64,000 nucleotides of DNA, from contig CM065379.1 in the NCBI GenBank assembly GCA_033060915.1, positions 28,264,318 to 28,328,317 on the forward strand, read 5' to 3'. Source of the stretch: Euryodendron excelsum. Taxonomy: Eukaryota > Streptophyta > Magnoliopsida > Ericales > Pentaphylacaceae. The position numbers and the translations under genes are program-made. Below are positions 1 to 13,600 of the stretch, piece after piece (position 1 is the first letter of the stretch; each line of letters opens with the position of its first letter). Below the pieces are notes generated by a model. The model was not told the origin of the DNA, did not search any database, and saw only the letters and a list, made by a program, of their open reading frames with translations.

Positions 1-374
1 TGTACCATATGAAAGGTATGTTGACATTTCATTGCCTTTGAGAGGTTAGTTGTGTAAGAACTATACTCCTTTAGGACCATGGGTTTTAGAAAGCATTTTT
101 TAAAAAAGAGGCTAGGAACTTCCCTTGTTTGAATATCTCACTTGATCTTGGACGACCTTAATCATAGGAAGCCTAGGGTCGTTTCAAGAATGTGATGTTT
201 GAAAATAGTTTTTGAAAAAGGGTTTTAAAAAAACTTTTAGGGTTTGAAACCCAAGTGTGAACCTCATAAGTTTCATTTAATGCATTACTTTCTTAGGAAA
301 CCCTAACCGACAAAGGGTTAGGATCACCTTAGGGTTGTGAGTTTTTACAGTCATTTTAGAAATAGCTTTTTGAA
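1..374 (-). mobile_element. LTR fragment, transcribed (R/U5) portion
   Basis: This stretch matches, in reverse complement, the segment of LTR A at about 4380-4760. Shared blocks include the text around the repeated phrase for 'ctaaccctaa' and the 'cttggacaatctt'-type block, in the same order. It is therefore an internal piece of a family LTR pointing to the minus strand. It enters from beyond the left edge and stops where the satellite-like repeat begins. Neither LTR terminus is present. Similarity is roughly three quarters by eye. Confidence 0.7.
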
Positions 375-870
375 ACACCAACTTTATTAAAATCGAGTAT
401 CGCTGGACTGAAAAAAGCTTAAACTCCTAAACCAGTGGTTTGAATGTGCTTTGTTTCCACACGTCAATCATGCCTAGGCTGTGCTACATGCCAAGTTTGA
501 TGGCATTCCAAGGCCATTTCTGTGATTTTAGAATCATAAATCTTGAGACACCGAAGTTTAACAAAACAATGTGTCCCTAAAGTGAAAAATAACTCCAATT
601 CCAAATGAAGAGTCTAGTGTGAGTGCAATTCATCCACACATGTCAATAGTGCCTTACAACCTACTACGTGCCAAGTTTGACGACACTCTGAGGCTTTTTA
701 AGATTTTAGTATTGCAAAAGCTAAAATGCCAAGTTTACTAAAATCATCGCTAGGGTGAAATGGCCCTCTTGACTCCCAAACCTGGAGTTTGGTGCAAGTG
801 TGGCCTTATCACACACATCATTTATGTTAGGTTTTATGTTAGTTGGCAAATTTCATAGATTAAAACAATT
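375..870. repeat. Satellite-like tandem repeat, about 173-177 bp unit, about 3 copies
   Basis: Copies begin near 375, 548 and 725. Each runs through the same succession of blocks: 'caagttta', then a stretch ending 'ctaaa' or 'ctcc', then 'cacac.tca', then 'tgccaagtttga' followed by 'aggc'. Spacing is 173 and 177 bp; the third copy is more diverged and fades near 870. The unit length is in the range typical of plant satellites. It lies directly against a broken LTR on the left. It could also be a minisatellite inside an otherwise unknown element. Confidence 0.65.
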
Positions 871-1738
871 TATTTTCAAATTGTTAGTTAGTTATAAAGA
901 GGTTTTTGATAGATGTTGGTTAAATAATGGTTCATTACACTTTACTTTACACCAAATTTACTTCAGAACTTTCATTTTTTATTTTTAAGAACCATGCCCT
1001 TATACTTTTAGTTTATTGTAATGCCAACCTTCTGTTAACTTGCATTTTAGAAAGATAGAAAGAAAATACACATGTGACAAGCACGTGGCCTTTTCAAGGA
1101 GAAAATATGTAAAATCCTACCCATTTCATAATTATTTACTAGAAATTCCCCTTAAATCACTCCAAAATCATTAGTGTAATTAACTTTGTGATGTATATAA
1201 TGTAATTGGAATTCATATAAGAGCCCTCAATTCAAGTCATGTGTGATAAGAATAAGTCATTGGGTGGGAAAGAGGCTAAATTTTACTTCTTTGTCCCTTG
1301 AAAAATGTCACGTTCTTGTCATATGCAAGATTTTTTTCTATTTTCCAAACAGAAGGTTGATAATATTCCAACAAATAAAAAATTTAAGGCTTAATTGTTA
1401 CAAATAAAATAGAAGGTTCTGAAATGATAATTAGTGTAAAGTATATGGGTACAAAGTGTAATTAATTGAAAAAAATATGTATGCAACTAAAAATAAAAAC
1501 AAAAATATAGAAGATGAGGAAGACATTAGAGTAGTAATAAATCACAACATCCAGACTTCAATTCTTTTTCTTATTCCCTAAAAAAGAACAAGAGGAAGAA
1601 ACAAAAGATAATGCTTTACTAAGTTCCCTTACCACATTTCATCACTTATAGCTCTCCTCTCTCTCTACCTCTCTCTACAAGAGCATAACATCGCAAGGTG
1701 CAATTATCCTAAATTTTTTGAAAATCCTAAAGTGAAAG
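871..1738. other. AT-rich sequence without recognised feature
   Basis: No long reading frame, LTR block or repeat shared with the rest of the window was seen. There is a short CT-rich run near 1650-1680. This is the only stretch of the left part that may be older host or low-copy DNA flanking element A. Confidence 0.5.
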
Positions 1739-4700
1739 TGTAATCACCCCATTTTTGCCCGCTTGGAAATCTTCGGCCCAACTAGACTCACTTTAAAACT
1801 TCACATGCATATTCAAGCCCAAACCGGCCTTTCAAATCCTAGTTCAATCAATCAATTACTTCTCGGGCCCCCTTGGCCCAATCGAAGCCACCATTTTTGC
1901 TTGCTTGACAATCTCTAGCCTAACTGAACTCACATTCAAACTTCAAATGCATATTTAAGCCCAAACCTGCCTTTCAGTTCCCAGTCCAATCAATGAACCA
2001 CTTCTCAAGTCCACTTGGCCCAACAGAAGCCAAACGACCAAATTGCCCTTCGTGGGCCTTACTTAACACTCTTTTTGAGAAAGTACCTAAATCCTCAGAG
2101 TGGTAAGTCCATCCCTTCCATGACTATCCTCGAGCAGTCTAGCATGTTCAATTGCCCTTCCAATTATCTCTAGACCCATTTTGACGATACCTGGTCTAAA
2201 TGACCATTTTACCTTTAGGCGCTCAATCGCCTTCGTCGACCACAATTGCTTTAGGTATCAAACCGATAGCCCCTGGGACATTCCCCTTAGTGTCCCCAAC
2301 CATCAAATCTCATTCAAACCATCTCTGGACCGGCTCTCGTGAACCCTAATCAAAATGAACATTTTGCACCTGGTGGGTTGGTTGCCTCTGTCAACCACTG
2401 GGACACTTTTAATAGTTTTCCTGACCCTCAGATGCCATTCCAGTGGATTCCGGGACCATTGTGGTGAACCCCAGTCAAAATGAGGTTTTTGCCCCTTGCG
2501 GGCCGGTCATCCTTTTTGACTATGCTGGCTCTAGATATCAAACTGGCAACTCCTAGGACAATCTCGAGTGCCCCTATCTCTTTTTTAGTTGGGCCCCATA
2601 GCCCGATAGCTTTCCAAACCAAACTGAAGCCACTTATAGTGGAGCTAGGCTAAAAAATGGCTTGGAACCACTAGGAGTGGCACCCAAATCTTTACCTTGC
2701 AGCCCAAGGTCGAATCAAATCCGTGTAGATCACTTCCATACGAGGTTGGCGCCACTCCTAGTGGTGCCATCTTCTTGGTTTTTTCTTATCAATATAGTGC
2801 AACCCACAGTATATTCTAGGTTAAGAAATAACGCAGTAAAGCTTTGCCAAACCCTCTGTAGCCCCCGAAAATTCCCAAAACCCTAATTCTCTCAAAGGTG
2901 TGAGCCCTCTTTGCCTCCTGCACTCTAACCCTAGCCTATACACCTCTAACCCTAGCCTCTAAGCTCCATTAAAGGTCATTTCTAGCTCCTTCAAAGCTCT
3001 TGAAGGCCTCTCAAGTCTGCTTTAAGTTCAAGTCAAAGCCTCCATTGAAGTTCCAAGACGATTCGAAGGCAAGGTAGTTCCTATTTACATATTATAATCT
3101 CTCACTTCTTCTCTTCTCCCACCTAGTCCACTAGGATTGTTTTCTATTTTAATCCCCATCTTCTATCTTCTCTTCTTGCATGCTTGAAACAAGTGGACCT
3201 TGGGTCCATGCTTAGAGAAAGCCTTGGGGAGGTCACTGATTGGGGACCTTCCTATAGTCTACCTTGTGATAGTGTGGTTTGTAGCTCTCTTGATTATGTG
3301 GTGAAACCTTAAACTTTGTATGTTCACGACCCTTTGCATTGTTATAACTGCTATGTTAATGCATTGGATACAATTGCCATGTTTTCACACTCATAATCCT
3401 AGAATGCTTCTAACCTTTTCATGGTTAGAGTTTTCTTAGGAAAGTGACATATTCAAAGTGGTTATCAAGGTCCACATTAGGATTCAAAATCCTGATTTGA
3501 TTTCAAACTCACAATCTTGGGGTGATCTTAACCTTTCATGATTAGGGTTTTCTCAAGAAGTGACATATTCAATGTGACTCTCAAAGTCCATATAAGGGTC
3601 TTAAGTCCTAAAACACCTCTTTCGAAACCTAGTTTTTAACCTCTTTAAATTTTATGTTCAAAGGTTTTCCCAAATATGGGTCCAAGAGTTATTTTCTTGA
3701 AGCCCTAGAAGTTCTGCCTTTGGAAACCCTAGCTTTGTCCTCTAACCTCATTATTGCATCATTGCATTCAGTGCATCAAAATGGTTTTAACAATCCTTGT
3801 TGCATTATGGTTTAAAAAATTGCATAACTCTTTTGAGTTGTTTTAAAAAAGCATCACATGAAATCATAGATTTCTCAAACCCTTCCACTTTGGAAATCAA
3901 ATCAAATCTTTTATTTTTTCAAACAAAATCAAATCTTATATTTTTGGAAGCAAGATCAAATATTCTATTTTTGAAAAACAATCAAATCTTTCTTTTTTTT
4001 TTAATTTCAAATATGTATTTCTTTTTTCAACATAAAATCATATCTATTCTCACATAATATCATAGATTTTCCAAACATCCTTTTCAAGTGCATGCATAAA
4101 GTCATCTTCCTAATCTATCTCCAAACCATTAGGGTCAACCCTAACCCAAAATCACTTTTCAAAAGCACCTTTCAAAACCCTAGGTTACCTAATCTCTAGT
4201 TTAACCAACCAAGGTTAGATGGCTTCAAGACTTTAACTCTAAACCTCTTACTCCTTCGACTTTTAAAAAACCCTAATCCAAAAAAAATTTCAAAATACTC
4301 CTACTCTAGTCAAAAAAATGTTTTTAAAAGTTCTCTCAAACTCGTCTCAATTTAAAATGGCTAGAGACCTACCGTTTTTCAAAAAACTATTTTAAAATTT
4401 GATTTCAAAAAATCGACAACCCTAAGGTGATCGTAACCCTTTCATGGTTAGGGTTGCTTAAGGAAAGTGATACATTAAATGAAACCTAAGTGGTTCATTT
4501 TAGGGTTCTCAAACTCTAAACATTTTCCAAAAATATTTTTTGAAAAAACCAATTTACAAACATCACACTCTTGAAACCACCCTAGGCCTTCTATGGTTAA
4601 GATTGTCCAAGATCAAACGAGATATTCAAGCAAGAGAAGTTTCTAGCACGTTTTTTAAAAATATTTTTCAAAAATCATACCTTAAAGGAGCTTGATTCTT

Positions 4701-7700
4701 AATTAACTAATTTCTTGAAGGCTGTGAAAGATCAACATACTTTTCATAAGATATATAAAAATTGTTTCCAAAAACCTTTTCAATATAAGTTCATAAGAGC
4801 TTGTATAAGTCCAAATCCCACTTCAAATCTCATTTTAAAAGCACTTCCAAAAACCTTCACATTTTATCTCAAAAGCTTCCCAACATCCAATTTCAATTCA
4901 AAACTCTCTTGAGTTATTTTCATATTTTGAGTAAAAAACTCTCAAATTCGCTTTATCAAAACAAGACCCCAATGAATCTTGAAAACTTTTCAAAGGTCCC
5001 AATGTGCCATTTTCAATCGGACACTGAGTTCAAACTATGACTGACTTGATTCTCGCAAAATGAGATATGTAGTTAACCTTCATATGTGCAATCAAAACTT
5101 CTATTTCCCAAATCAAATCCTATCACGCTTCGATTTTTTGCACTTGAGAAAACACACACAAGCGGGAAAAACATGGTACTCTCTCATTAGAACTCATGCT
5201 CCTAGAAGGACGAGTGCGACTAGATTTGAATTAGAAATTTATTTAATTAAGGGTTTTTTGAAAAAAGTTTGGAGTCACCACCTAACTTGATTAAGGTGAG
5301 TTAGGTCACCTAAAACTAAGTGCAATCCGAAGATTAAACTTAAGGTTTTTGGAAAAAGGTTTTGAAAACTTTCTTAAGAGAGGGACTTTTGGAAAACAGG
5401 TTGTTTTGCAACCTTTGGAAAGATTTAGGCCCTTTTTTAAATATAATTCTATTTTGGTATTTGAAAACAGTGATTCTAGGTTCGGAGGTTGGTTACGTGT
5501 AGGTAAGATATCCTAAGATCATCACCCTACCTCGTCCTTATGGTACCTACATGTTTATTCACCTTAGCTTCACTCATTTAGAATATTCAATTATTTAATG
5601 TCCAATACTATCCACTTTAAAGAGAATTTTAGAAAGAAATTTGATATGATGCATGATATGCAAATGCTAGAAAAGAACTTTATTTTTAGAATAGATTTGA
5701 AGAAATGATTTAAGTTTGAAAGATGTTGTGGAAATTGAAAACTTGAAAAAGGTTGTGACCACACCCATGAGGGTTGCCTACGTATCCCTTTGTTGGGAAT
5801 CAGGTCAGTCGTAGTTCGGATAAGAGTCCAATTGAAAATAAACACTTTGAGATTTTTGAAAAGTTTAACTTGAAAAGGTTTGATTTGAACTTTGAATAGA
5901 AGACTTGAAATTGAGTTTTGATTTGAAATTGAACTTGGAATTAACTTGGGAAGATTGAGTTGAGCTTTGAAAATATCTTAACTTAGATTGAAGTTTGAAA
6001 ACCACCTTGGTTTAGAAAAGTGTTTTTAGAAAAGAGTAGAAGCTTCCCAATTTTAGGGTTAGGGTTGAACTACGGTTTAGGTATCCTAGAACTTAGGTAA
6101 CCTAAGGTTGAAATATGCACCTAAAATTGATGATTTGATTCGATCTTGAAAAGTTGGATTAAAGAAAGTTTTAATTTTGAAAAACTTAGAATTAGGAAAG
6201 ATGGGATTTAGAAAAGATTGGAAATGATTTGATTTGATTTAGAAACATTTGACTAGGCAAAGACATATAAAGATGTGACTTGATTATTTGATTTGAAAGA
6301 ATTTAGAGAGTTAAAGTTCAGAAAAGATTGGATTTTAGAAAGCTTTGAATGAGAAAAGTTTCAAAATAAGAAAGTTTCATTCTAGGAAAGTGCAAAATTA
6401 AGAAAGTTTCGTTTTAGGAAAGTTTTCATTTTAGAAAAGTTTCCATTGTAGGGAAGAATTGGTTTTGGAAATATTTGAATTTGAAAAGTTTTGAATTTAG
6501 AAAGATTTGAACTTGGGAAGATTTGGAATTTGGAAATATTCGGAAGTTTGAAATTTAGAAAGGATTTGAAATTTGAAAAAGTTTGAAATTAGGAAAGGTT
6601 GAAAAGGTTTAGATTAGGAAAGTTTTGGAATTAGGAAAGACTTGAATTTAGGAAAGATTTGATTCCTATTTCCTAAAGTTCAAGATTGGATTTTGTTTTA
6701 AAAAATAGATGATTTGGTTTTGCCTTCAAAATTGGAGGATTTGATTTGGTTTCCTAAATTGGAAGATTTAATTTGACATGGAATTGAAAAATGTTGAGTT
6801 TTGAAAATCTTGGATTTAGAAATCTATGATTTGGTGTAGAAAAAGAGGTTTTGAAAATCTAAGATTTGATGTAGAAAATAGTTTTGGAAACCAATTATTT
6901 GAGGCAAAACAGAAAATCATGACTTTAAGAAAGGAGTTAGTGTTTCCTAATCATGAATTCTTGGGCTTGACTTGGAATCCAAGACAAAGAGTTTTTGGAA
7001 AGGAAGTAGATTTTTAAAAAGAGTTTTTAAGAAAGAGATTTGCAAAACAATTTGAAAAGAAGTTTGAATATGGACTTTTACAAGTCTCTTGAATATCTCA
7101 CTTTCCTAAAACGATTCTAACCATGAAAAGATTAGAACCATATAGGGTTGTGATTTTAAAAACAACAAGGAATTGAAATATGGACCACAATGATCACATT
7201 GAATATCACAACTTCCTAAAACAACTCTAACTATGGAATGGCTAGAATCATCTTAAGATTGTGGTTTTGATAAAAACAATTTAAGGTTTACACCCAAAGT
7301 TTAAACCTTGATAGTCACATTGAATATGACACTTTCCTAAAACAACCCTAACCATGGAATAGCTATAATCACTTTAGGATTGTGATTTTGAAAATAAGTT
7401 TGAAAAAAAAAAGAGATTTTGAATGCAAGTTTTGGAAGAGAGTTCTGATGCAAGTATGAAAACAACTTTGAAAGTCATTTTTAATGGATGTATGAATTTG
7501 AGATGCACAATGCAAAAAGGGTCATGAACATACAAGGCTAGGCTTCACCACAGAATCAAGGGGGTCGAACCTCACACAATCAAAGGTTGAACTAGAAGAA
7601 AGCCCCCAGCACGGTAACCTTCAACAGTCCTTCCTAGGCATGAATCGGGGAGTCATTTGTTTCAAGCATGCTAGAAGCGGAGGTAAAAGATGAGGATTAA

Positions 7701-8038
7701 AATAGAAGAAAACCCAAGTGGGTTAGAAGGGAGAAAAGAGAGGGGGAACTATATAAAAGTAAATAGAAAGCCAACCTTGTATTCTTCTTGCTCTGATTAC
7801 CTTATTTGCTTGAACCTTGAGAGCTTTGAAGTTGCAACACTTGAGTCTTCAATGGATACTTTGGAGGCTTGTGTTTGAGTGTATAAGGTTTATAGAGGAT
7901 AAAGTTTAAGTGTATGGAGGCTAGGGCTTAAAGAGGCTTGAGAGGGCTAGGGTTTGGAGAGACTTCGAGCTCTGATTTTAGAGAGATAGAGTTTATGGAT
8001 TGTGTTTGCAAACCCTTTTTACGTAGGGGAAGGTTATG

Positions 8039-8047
8039 TATATATAG
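8039..8047 (-). promoter_or_regulatory. Probable TATA box of LTR B
   Basis: The minus strand reads CTATATATA at the same place where other LTRs of the family carry CTATAAATA, just downstream of the region rich in GGCGCC-type motifs. Transcription would run leftward. Confidence 0.55.
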
Positions 8048-9144
8048 ACAATTAAAACTGCCTTGGTGCCTGTTGTAGTGACGCCAAGGCAAAATTGTTA
8101 CTAGTGCCACTAGGAGTTGCGCTAGGCCATTTATTGGCACAGTGGTGCTAGCCACTTAAGAAATATTTAAGGTGGCAAGAAATGTATCTTTTGGCCCTTG
8201 GGACATAAGGCAAAAGATTAGGGAGTCTGTCCTAGTGACTACCATGCAATTTATGGCTTAGCTCCACTACAAGTGACTCCAGAAAGTCCGGGAATGATCT
8301 GAAAGGTTCTAAGTAACCAGACTCGGCCAAGAATTGATGATAATTCTTGGGGGAGTGTCCCAGAGGTAACTAATTTGAGAAACAATGTTAGAATAATTGA
8401 AAAGGTCGACAAGCCCACCAGAGGCAAACTGGTCAATTAAACTAGAAAAACACCATAATGGACTTGGAGCGACTCGTGAGAAGACTTCAAGGTTGTAAAC
8501 AGTATTGAGAGTGTTCTGAAGAGTTGCCAATTTGATACCCAGAGCTAGTGTGGTTGGAAAAGGCGATTGGCCCACTAGGGGCAAAACGGTCGTTTAGCAC
8601 CGGGCTTACCAGAATAGACTCGGAATGATCTGAAAAGATACAAGAAAGTTAGGAATACTATTAGAAGCATCCTCAGGAGGTTACCGATTTGATATCCAGA
8701 GCGGTGTAGTTCCCGTAGGCAATCGGATGCCTAGGGGCAAAATGGTCATTTTGATTGAGTGGTCTCGAAATTGATTCGAAACTGATTGGAAGACATTTGA
8801 GCATGCTGGATTGTCTTTCAGACAATCTTGAAAATGTAGACTTACCTCTCTAAGGACTTAGGTACTTTATCAAGAAGTGTGTCGGAAGGGCCTAAGGGGT
8901 AGTTTGGTTATTTTTTATTGGAGTGAGCTAGTAGGCACTGGTTGTAAGCACCCCATTTTTTACCGCTCGGTAGTCTACGGTCCGTCTAGACTTGTACTCA
9001 AGTCAATATGGACGTATTCTAATCGAAATCAATTCTCTAAGTCTAATCCTATCTATTCATCACTTCGCGGGCCCCGCCAGGGCCAAATAGAGGCAAAATA
9101 ACTGAAATGCCCTTAGGAGCATTGTTCGTTTCCAATTCCACGTC

Positions 9145-9320
9145 AGGCACGTCTTTCCAAAGACTGTAAGTCCCCTTTCCAATTAGGCATGTCTTTCCAA
9201 AGGCGGTAAGTCCCTTTTCCAAATCTAAATTAGGCGTGTCTTTCTGAAGATGGTAAGTCCCCTTTCTAATTCCAAATCAGGCACGTCTTTCCGAAAACGG
9301 TAAGTCCCCTTTCCAATTCC
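9145..9320 (+). repeat. U3 tandem repeat of LTR C, 40-47 bp unit, 4 copies
   Basis: Copies start at 9145, 9185, 9232 and 9279. Each contains AGGC(A/G)(C/T)GTCTTTC followed by GGTAAGTCCC and a CT-rich tail. Other LTRs of the family carry this block about once, so the array is specific to this copy. It lies in U3, upstream of the TATA box. Confidence 0.85.
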
Positions 9321-10606
9321 AATTCCAATCCCTCTCTCAAGCTAGTTGATTCCTCGAGATGGCAATTCTATCCAATTTGGCACGTTTTCTAAAAAAAATC
9401 TCTCCAAAATGGTAAGTCCCTCTGAACCTGTCGATCGGGACGAGACCCCAAGTCCCCTAGATGGTAGAATTGTCCACCTTTGGCGCCTGCTAGCCTGCCA
9501 ATGCAGAAATGTCTGTTTAGGCACGTCTTTCTAGAAAGTTGACTTCTCAGGCCCTAAGTCCCTGTAGCAGCTTCCCGAGATCAAGCAGTCTCAGGAATGA
9601 TCGCGAGCTGTTAGAGGAGCAGAAATACTCGCAAACATCGCAACCGTCAGAGTAGCGGAAATACTCGCAAACAAGTCGATATAAGGAATTGCCAACAAAC
9701 TCTTTTATCACGGGACCGCCGTCAGAGTGGCAGAAACACTCAAAACCCGGGTCAACACTAATGCCTGCTAGCCCACTTTAGTGAAAAAAGACCAAACTGC
9801 CCCTAGGGCTTTCTTTTGGCACGTTTCTCGAGAGCACACCTAAGCCCGCAGAACGATAAGTTCACCCTTCTAGATCATCCCAGAGAGGATCCGGCATGAT
9901 TAGGTGCCCTCCAGTCAGTTTTGGGTCAATCGTGAGACTTTTCGATCGAGATGACCATTTTGCCCTTAGGCATCCGAACACCCCGGGAGCCACGCCGGCC
10001 CTGGGTATCAAACCGGTAACCTCCCTGAGAATGCATCCTATAGTATTCTCAACCTTCCTTATCTTTTCGGATCATTCCGAGTCAATTCCGGCAAACCCGA
10101 TGCAAAATGATTGTTTTGCCCCTAAGGGGCCAGTTTCCTTTTCTGACCACACCGGTTCTAGGTATCAAACCGGCAACCTTTCGGAATATTCTAAATAATG
10201 TTTCCATATGTCAAGTCTTTTTCCGAGACATTTCGGGTTCGTCCCGACAGCTTTTCGGCCCGATTGACCGTTTTGCCCCTAACGGCCCGGTCAATCATTT
10301 CGACATATCCTATCTTCATTTTTCAAGTCCAATACCTCCGAGACATTGTTCTAAGTGTTCCTGCCCTTTTTCTGGCCTTTTGGGCCAATCCCGGTCCCTT
10401 AAATCATTCCCGAACTTTTTGGAGTCACTCCTAGTGAAGCCATACTAAAAATTGCATGGTAGTCACTAGTACAAGCGCCCAAATCTTCCCAAGATATGTT
10501 GCTTGCCGACTTACAAAGTTTCATAACTGGCTGGTGCCACTGCTAGTGGCGCCAAGAGGTAATTTGGCCTGGCGCCACTACAACAGGCGCTAGGTTTATC
10601 TCATCT

Positions 10607-10615
10607 CTATAAATA
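10607..10615 (+). promoter_or_regulatory. TATA box of LTR C
   Basis: CTATAAATA, about 1.66 kb from the LTR start and just after GGCGCC-rich inverted repeats. It fixes the transcription direction of the family LTR and implies a U3 of about 1.7 kb and an R plus U5 of about 3.1 kb. Confidence 0.75.
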
Positions 10616-13600
10616 CACAGCCTCTTCTAGCGTGAAGAAGGTCCGCACACTCAGTCTAAAAATCCTAATATTCGATATACAGAGCTCGTAGCCTCCCAAA
10701 ACCCTAGCTGCTCTAGGTTTTCCAAACCCTAGCCACCATACACAAACTCTAGCCTCCTATACACTCATACACACCCCTATACACTTATACACTAGCCTCC
10801 AACCCTCCATTGAAGACTTAGATTGCTGAAACTCAAAGCTCTCAAAGATCAAGACAAAACTCTTGAAGACTGAAGGGAAGACCAAAGAAAAATCAAGAAG
10901 AGCAAGGCACGCAAAGCCAAGCAAAATAAACAAGACATACTGTAGACTTTCTCTTTAAGTTTTTGCACTTCCCCCCTCTATTCTCTCTCCTAACCCACTT
11001 GGGTTTTCTCTATTTTAACCCTCCATCTTCTTCCCCCCTTTATTTGCATGCTTGAAACAAGGGTATTCCCGGTCCATGTGTAGGATTAGACTATTGGAGG
11101 GTCACCGTGTCGGGGGCTTTCTTTTAGTCTAACCGGAGACTACGTGGGTTCAACCCCCTTGATTATGTGGTGAAGCCTTAACCTTGTATGTTCACGACCC
11201 CAATTTGCATTGTGCATATCATTATCTTGCATTCTTCCAAAAATCATTTTCAAACTCGTTTTCAAAGCTTGCATTAAACTTGTTTTCAAAATTGCATCAA
11301 AATCTTCTTTTTCAAAACTTGTTTTCAAAATCACAATCCTAGGGTGATTCTAGCCTTTCCATGGCTAGGTTTGCTTTAGGAAAGTGTTACATTTAAAGTG
11401 ACTTTCATGGTCTATATTTTTAAAACCACTATCCTAAAGTGGTTCTAGCCCTCTTATGGTTAGAATCGCTTTAGGAAAGTGAGATATTTTATATACTTTC
11501 TAAAAAATCTCTTCTCGAAAATCTTCTCTTAAAAATCTCTTTTCCAACATGCTTTCCATAAACTCTCTTTAAATTCCTTTCCAAAATTGTTTTCAAAAAA
11601 CTCCCTCCAAAAATCTATTTTCCAAAACTTCTCTTTTCAAACTCCTTTCCAAAACACTCTCCTCAAAATCCACTTTCTAAAAACGCTCCCTAAATCTCTT
11701 TCCTAAAAACTCTTTCCAACAATCTCCTTCTAAAAATATTTCCAAAAACTCTCTCTTCAAAACTCACCTTTTAGAAATTCCTTCCTAGGATTTCCTTCCC
11801 AAAACCTTCTTTCCAAAAACTTACTTTCCAAAAACTTTTTCCTTAGAGTCTAAGTCAAACCCTAGAACTCACCATTAGGAAACCCTAATTTTCTTTCCAA
11901 AAACATGGTTTTCGAACTTGCCTTAAAATCTAGGTTTCCAAAACCTCCCTTTCTACATCAAAATAAGAAGTTTCCAAAAAAAGCTATTTTTCTACGTCAA
12001 AACTATAATTTTCCCAAATTTAGGGTTTCTAAAACCTCCCTTCCCAAATCCATGCCAAATCCAATCTTTCCTTTAGAAAACCAAATCCAATCTCCCGTTT
12101 GGGAAACTAGTTCCAATCTTCCGTTTTTTGAAGCAAAATCAAACCTTCTCTCTTAGAAACAAAATCCAATCATTTGTTTTAGGAAATAGGAATCTTAACC
12201 CTTCCTAGTCTAAACATTTTCTAATTTAAATCCTTCCTAATCTTCTACTTTCCTAAATCTTAAGTTTCTAAAACTTGAACATAAAAATATTTCCTAACTT
12301 TTAAAACTCAAAATCCAAATCTTTCCTAATTCAACCCTTTCCTAATTCTACCCCTTTTCAAATCTTAACTTTCCAAATCTAAGTTTTCAAATCTCTCCTA
12401 AACTCAATCCTTTCCTAATTTCAAGATTTTCTAAAATTCAAATTCTAAAACTTTCTAAATTTCAAATCTTTCCAAATTCGAAGTTTTCTAAATTCATAAT
12501 TTTCTTAAGTTAAATCTTTCTAAACTTCTAAACTTTCTAAATTCTAAACTTTCCTAAAACTTCCAATCTTTCCAAATCTAAAATTTTCTAAACTCAAAAC
12601 TTTTTTATTTTCAAAACCTTTCCTATTTCAAAACCTTTTTTAAAATGAAACTTTCTTAATTCAAAACTTTCCTAAGTTGAAATTTTTCTAAGTCAAAGCT
12701 TTCCTAAGTTAAAACTTTCCTAAACCAAAACTTTCCTAAAATGACACTTTCCTAGTATGAACCTTTCCTAATTCGAACATATCCTAAACCTCAATCTTTC
12801 CAAGTCAAGTCCAATCCTTCTTTTCTAAGTTCCTAAGTCTAAGTTTTCTAAAACCAAGTCTTTCAAAACCAATCTTTTCAAATCTTCCAATCAAAGTCCA
12901 AATTTCCTATTTTTTCCAATTCCAATTCGAATTCCAACTCCAATTCTCTTCCAAATCAACTCTTCAATTTTCAATCGGACTCTTGTCCGAACTACGACTG
13001 ACCTGATTCCTCCAAAAGGATATGTAGGCAATCCTCATGGGTGTGGTCACAACATTCTTCAAGTTTCTATTTCCACAAAATCTTTCCAAATCTCCAATTT
13101 ATTTTCAAACTTCCAATTCCAAGTTTCTATTTCCAAAACTCTATTTCTAATCTCCAAAACTTTTCAATTTAAAATCTGTCTTTTCAACTTTCTTTTCAAA
13201 TCAAATCAATTTCTTTCCAAATCTATTTTTCAATTCCCTTTTCTTGCACTTGCATATTATGTATTATGTTAAATTTCTTTTTAAACATTTATTTTTCAAA
13301 GTGGATAGGATTGGTCATCTGTTAGTTAAAGACTCTCGTAGGTGAATCTAGGGTAAATAGGCATGTAAGTACCGCAAGGGCGGGGTAGGCTGATGGCTTA
13401 GTGCGTCTTCCCTACACGTAACCAACCTCTGAACCTAGATCACTGTTTTCGAAAGACCAAAATGAGTTATTTTTCTAAAAAGGGCTTAATATTTTCTAAA
13501 GGTTGCTAAATAACTTGTTTTCTTAAAAACCCTCTCTTGAGGAGATATTTTCAAAATCGTTTTCCAACACACGAAGTGTAGTTTTCGGATTATGCTTAGT

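Noticed and set aside
9896..10448. Frames of 100 and 113 codons on the plus strand with RFAPNGPV-like phrases
   Set aside because: The same phrases appear on whichever strand the LTR lies (for example 8309-8584, 56207-56548). They reflect a conserved U3 segment with periodic GGCCCGGTC-type text and decay freely between copies.
11341..12000. Telomere-like words such as ccctaa and aaaccct
   Set aside because: They are scattered and belong to the CCTAA-rich LTR text. No run of tandem CCCTAAA units is present.
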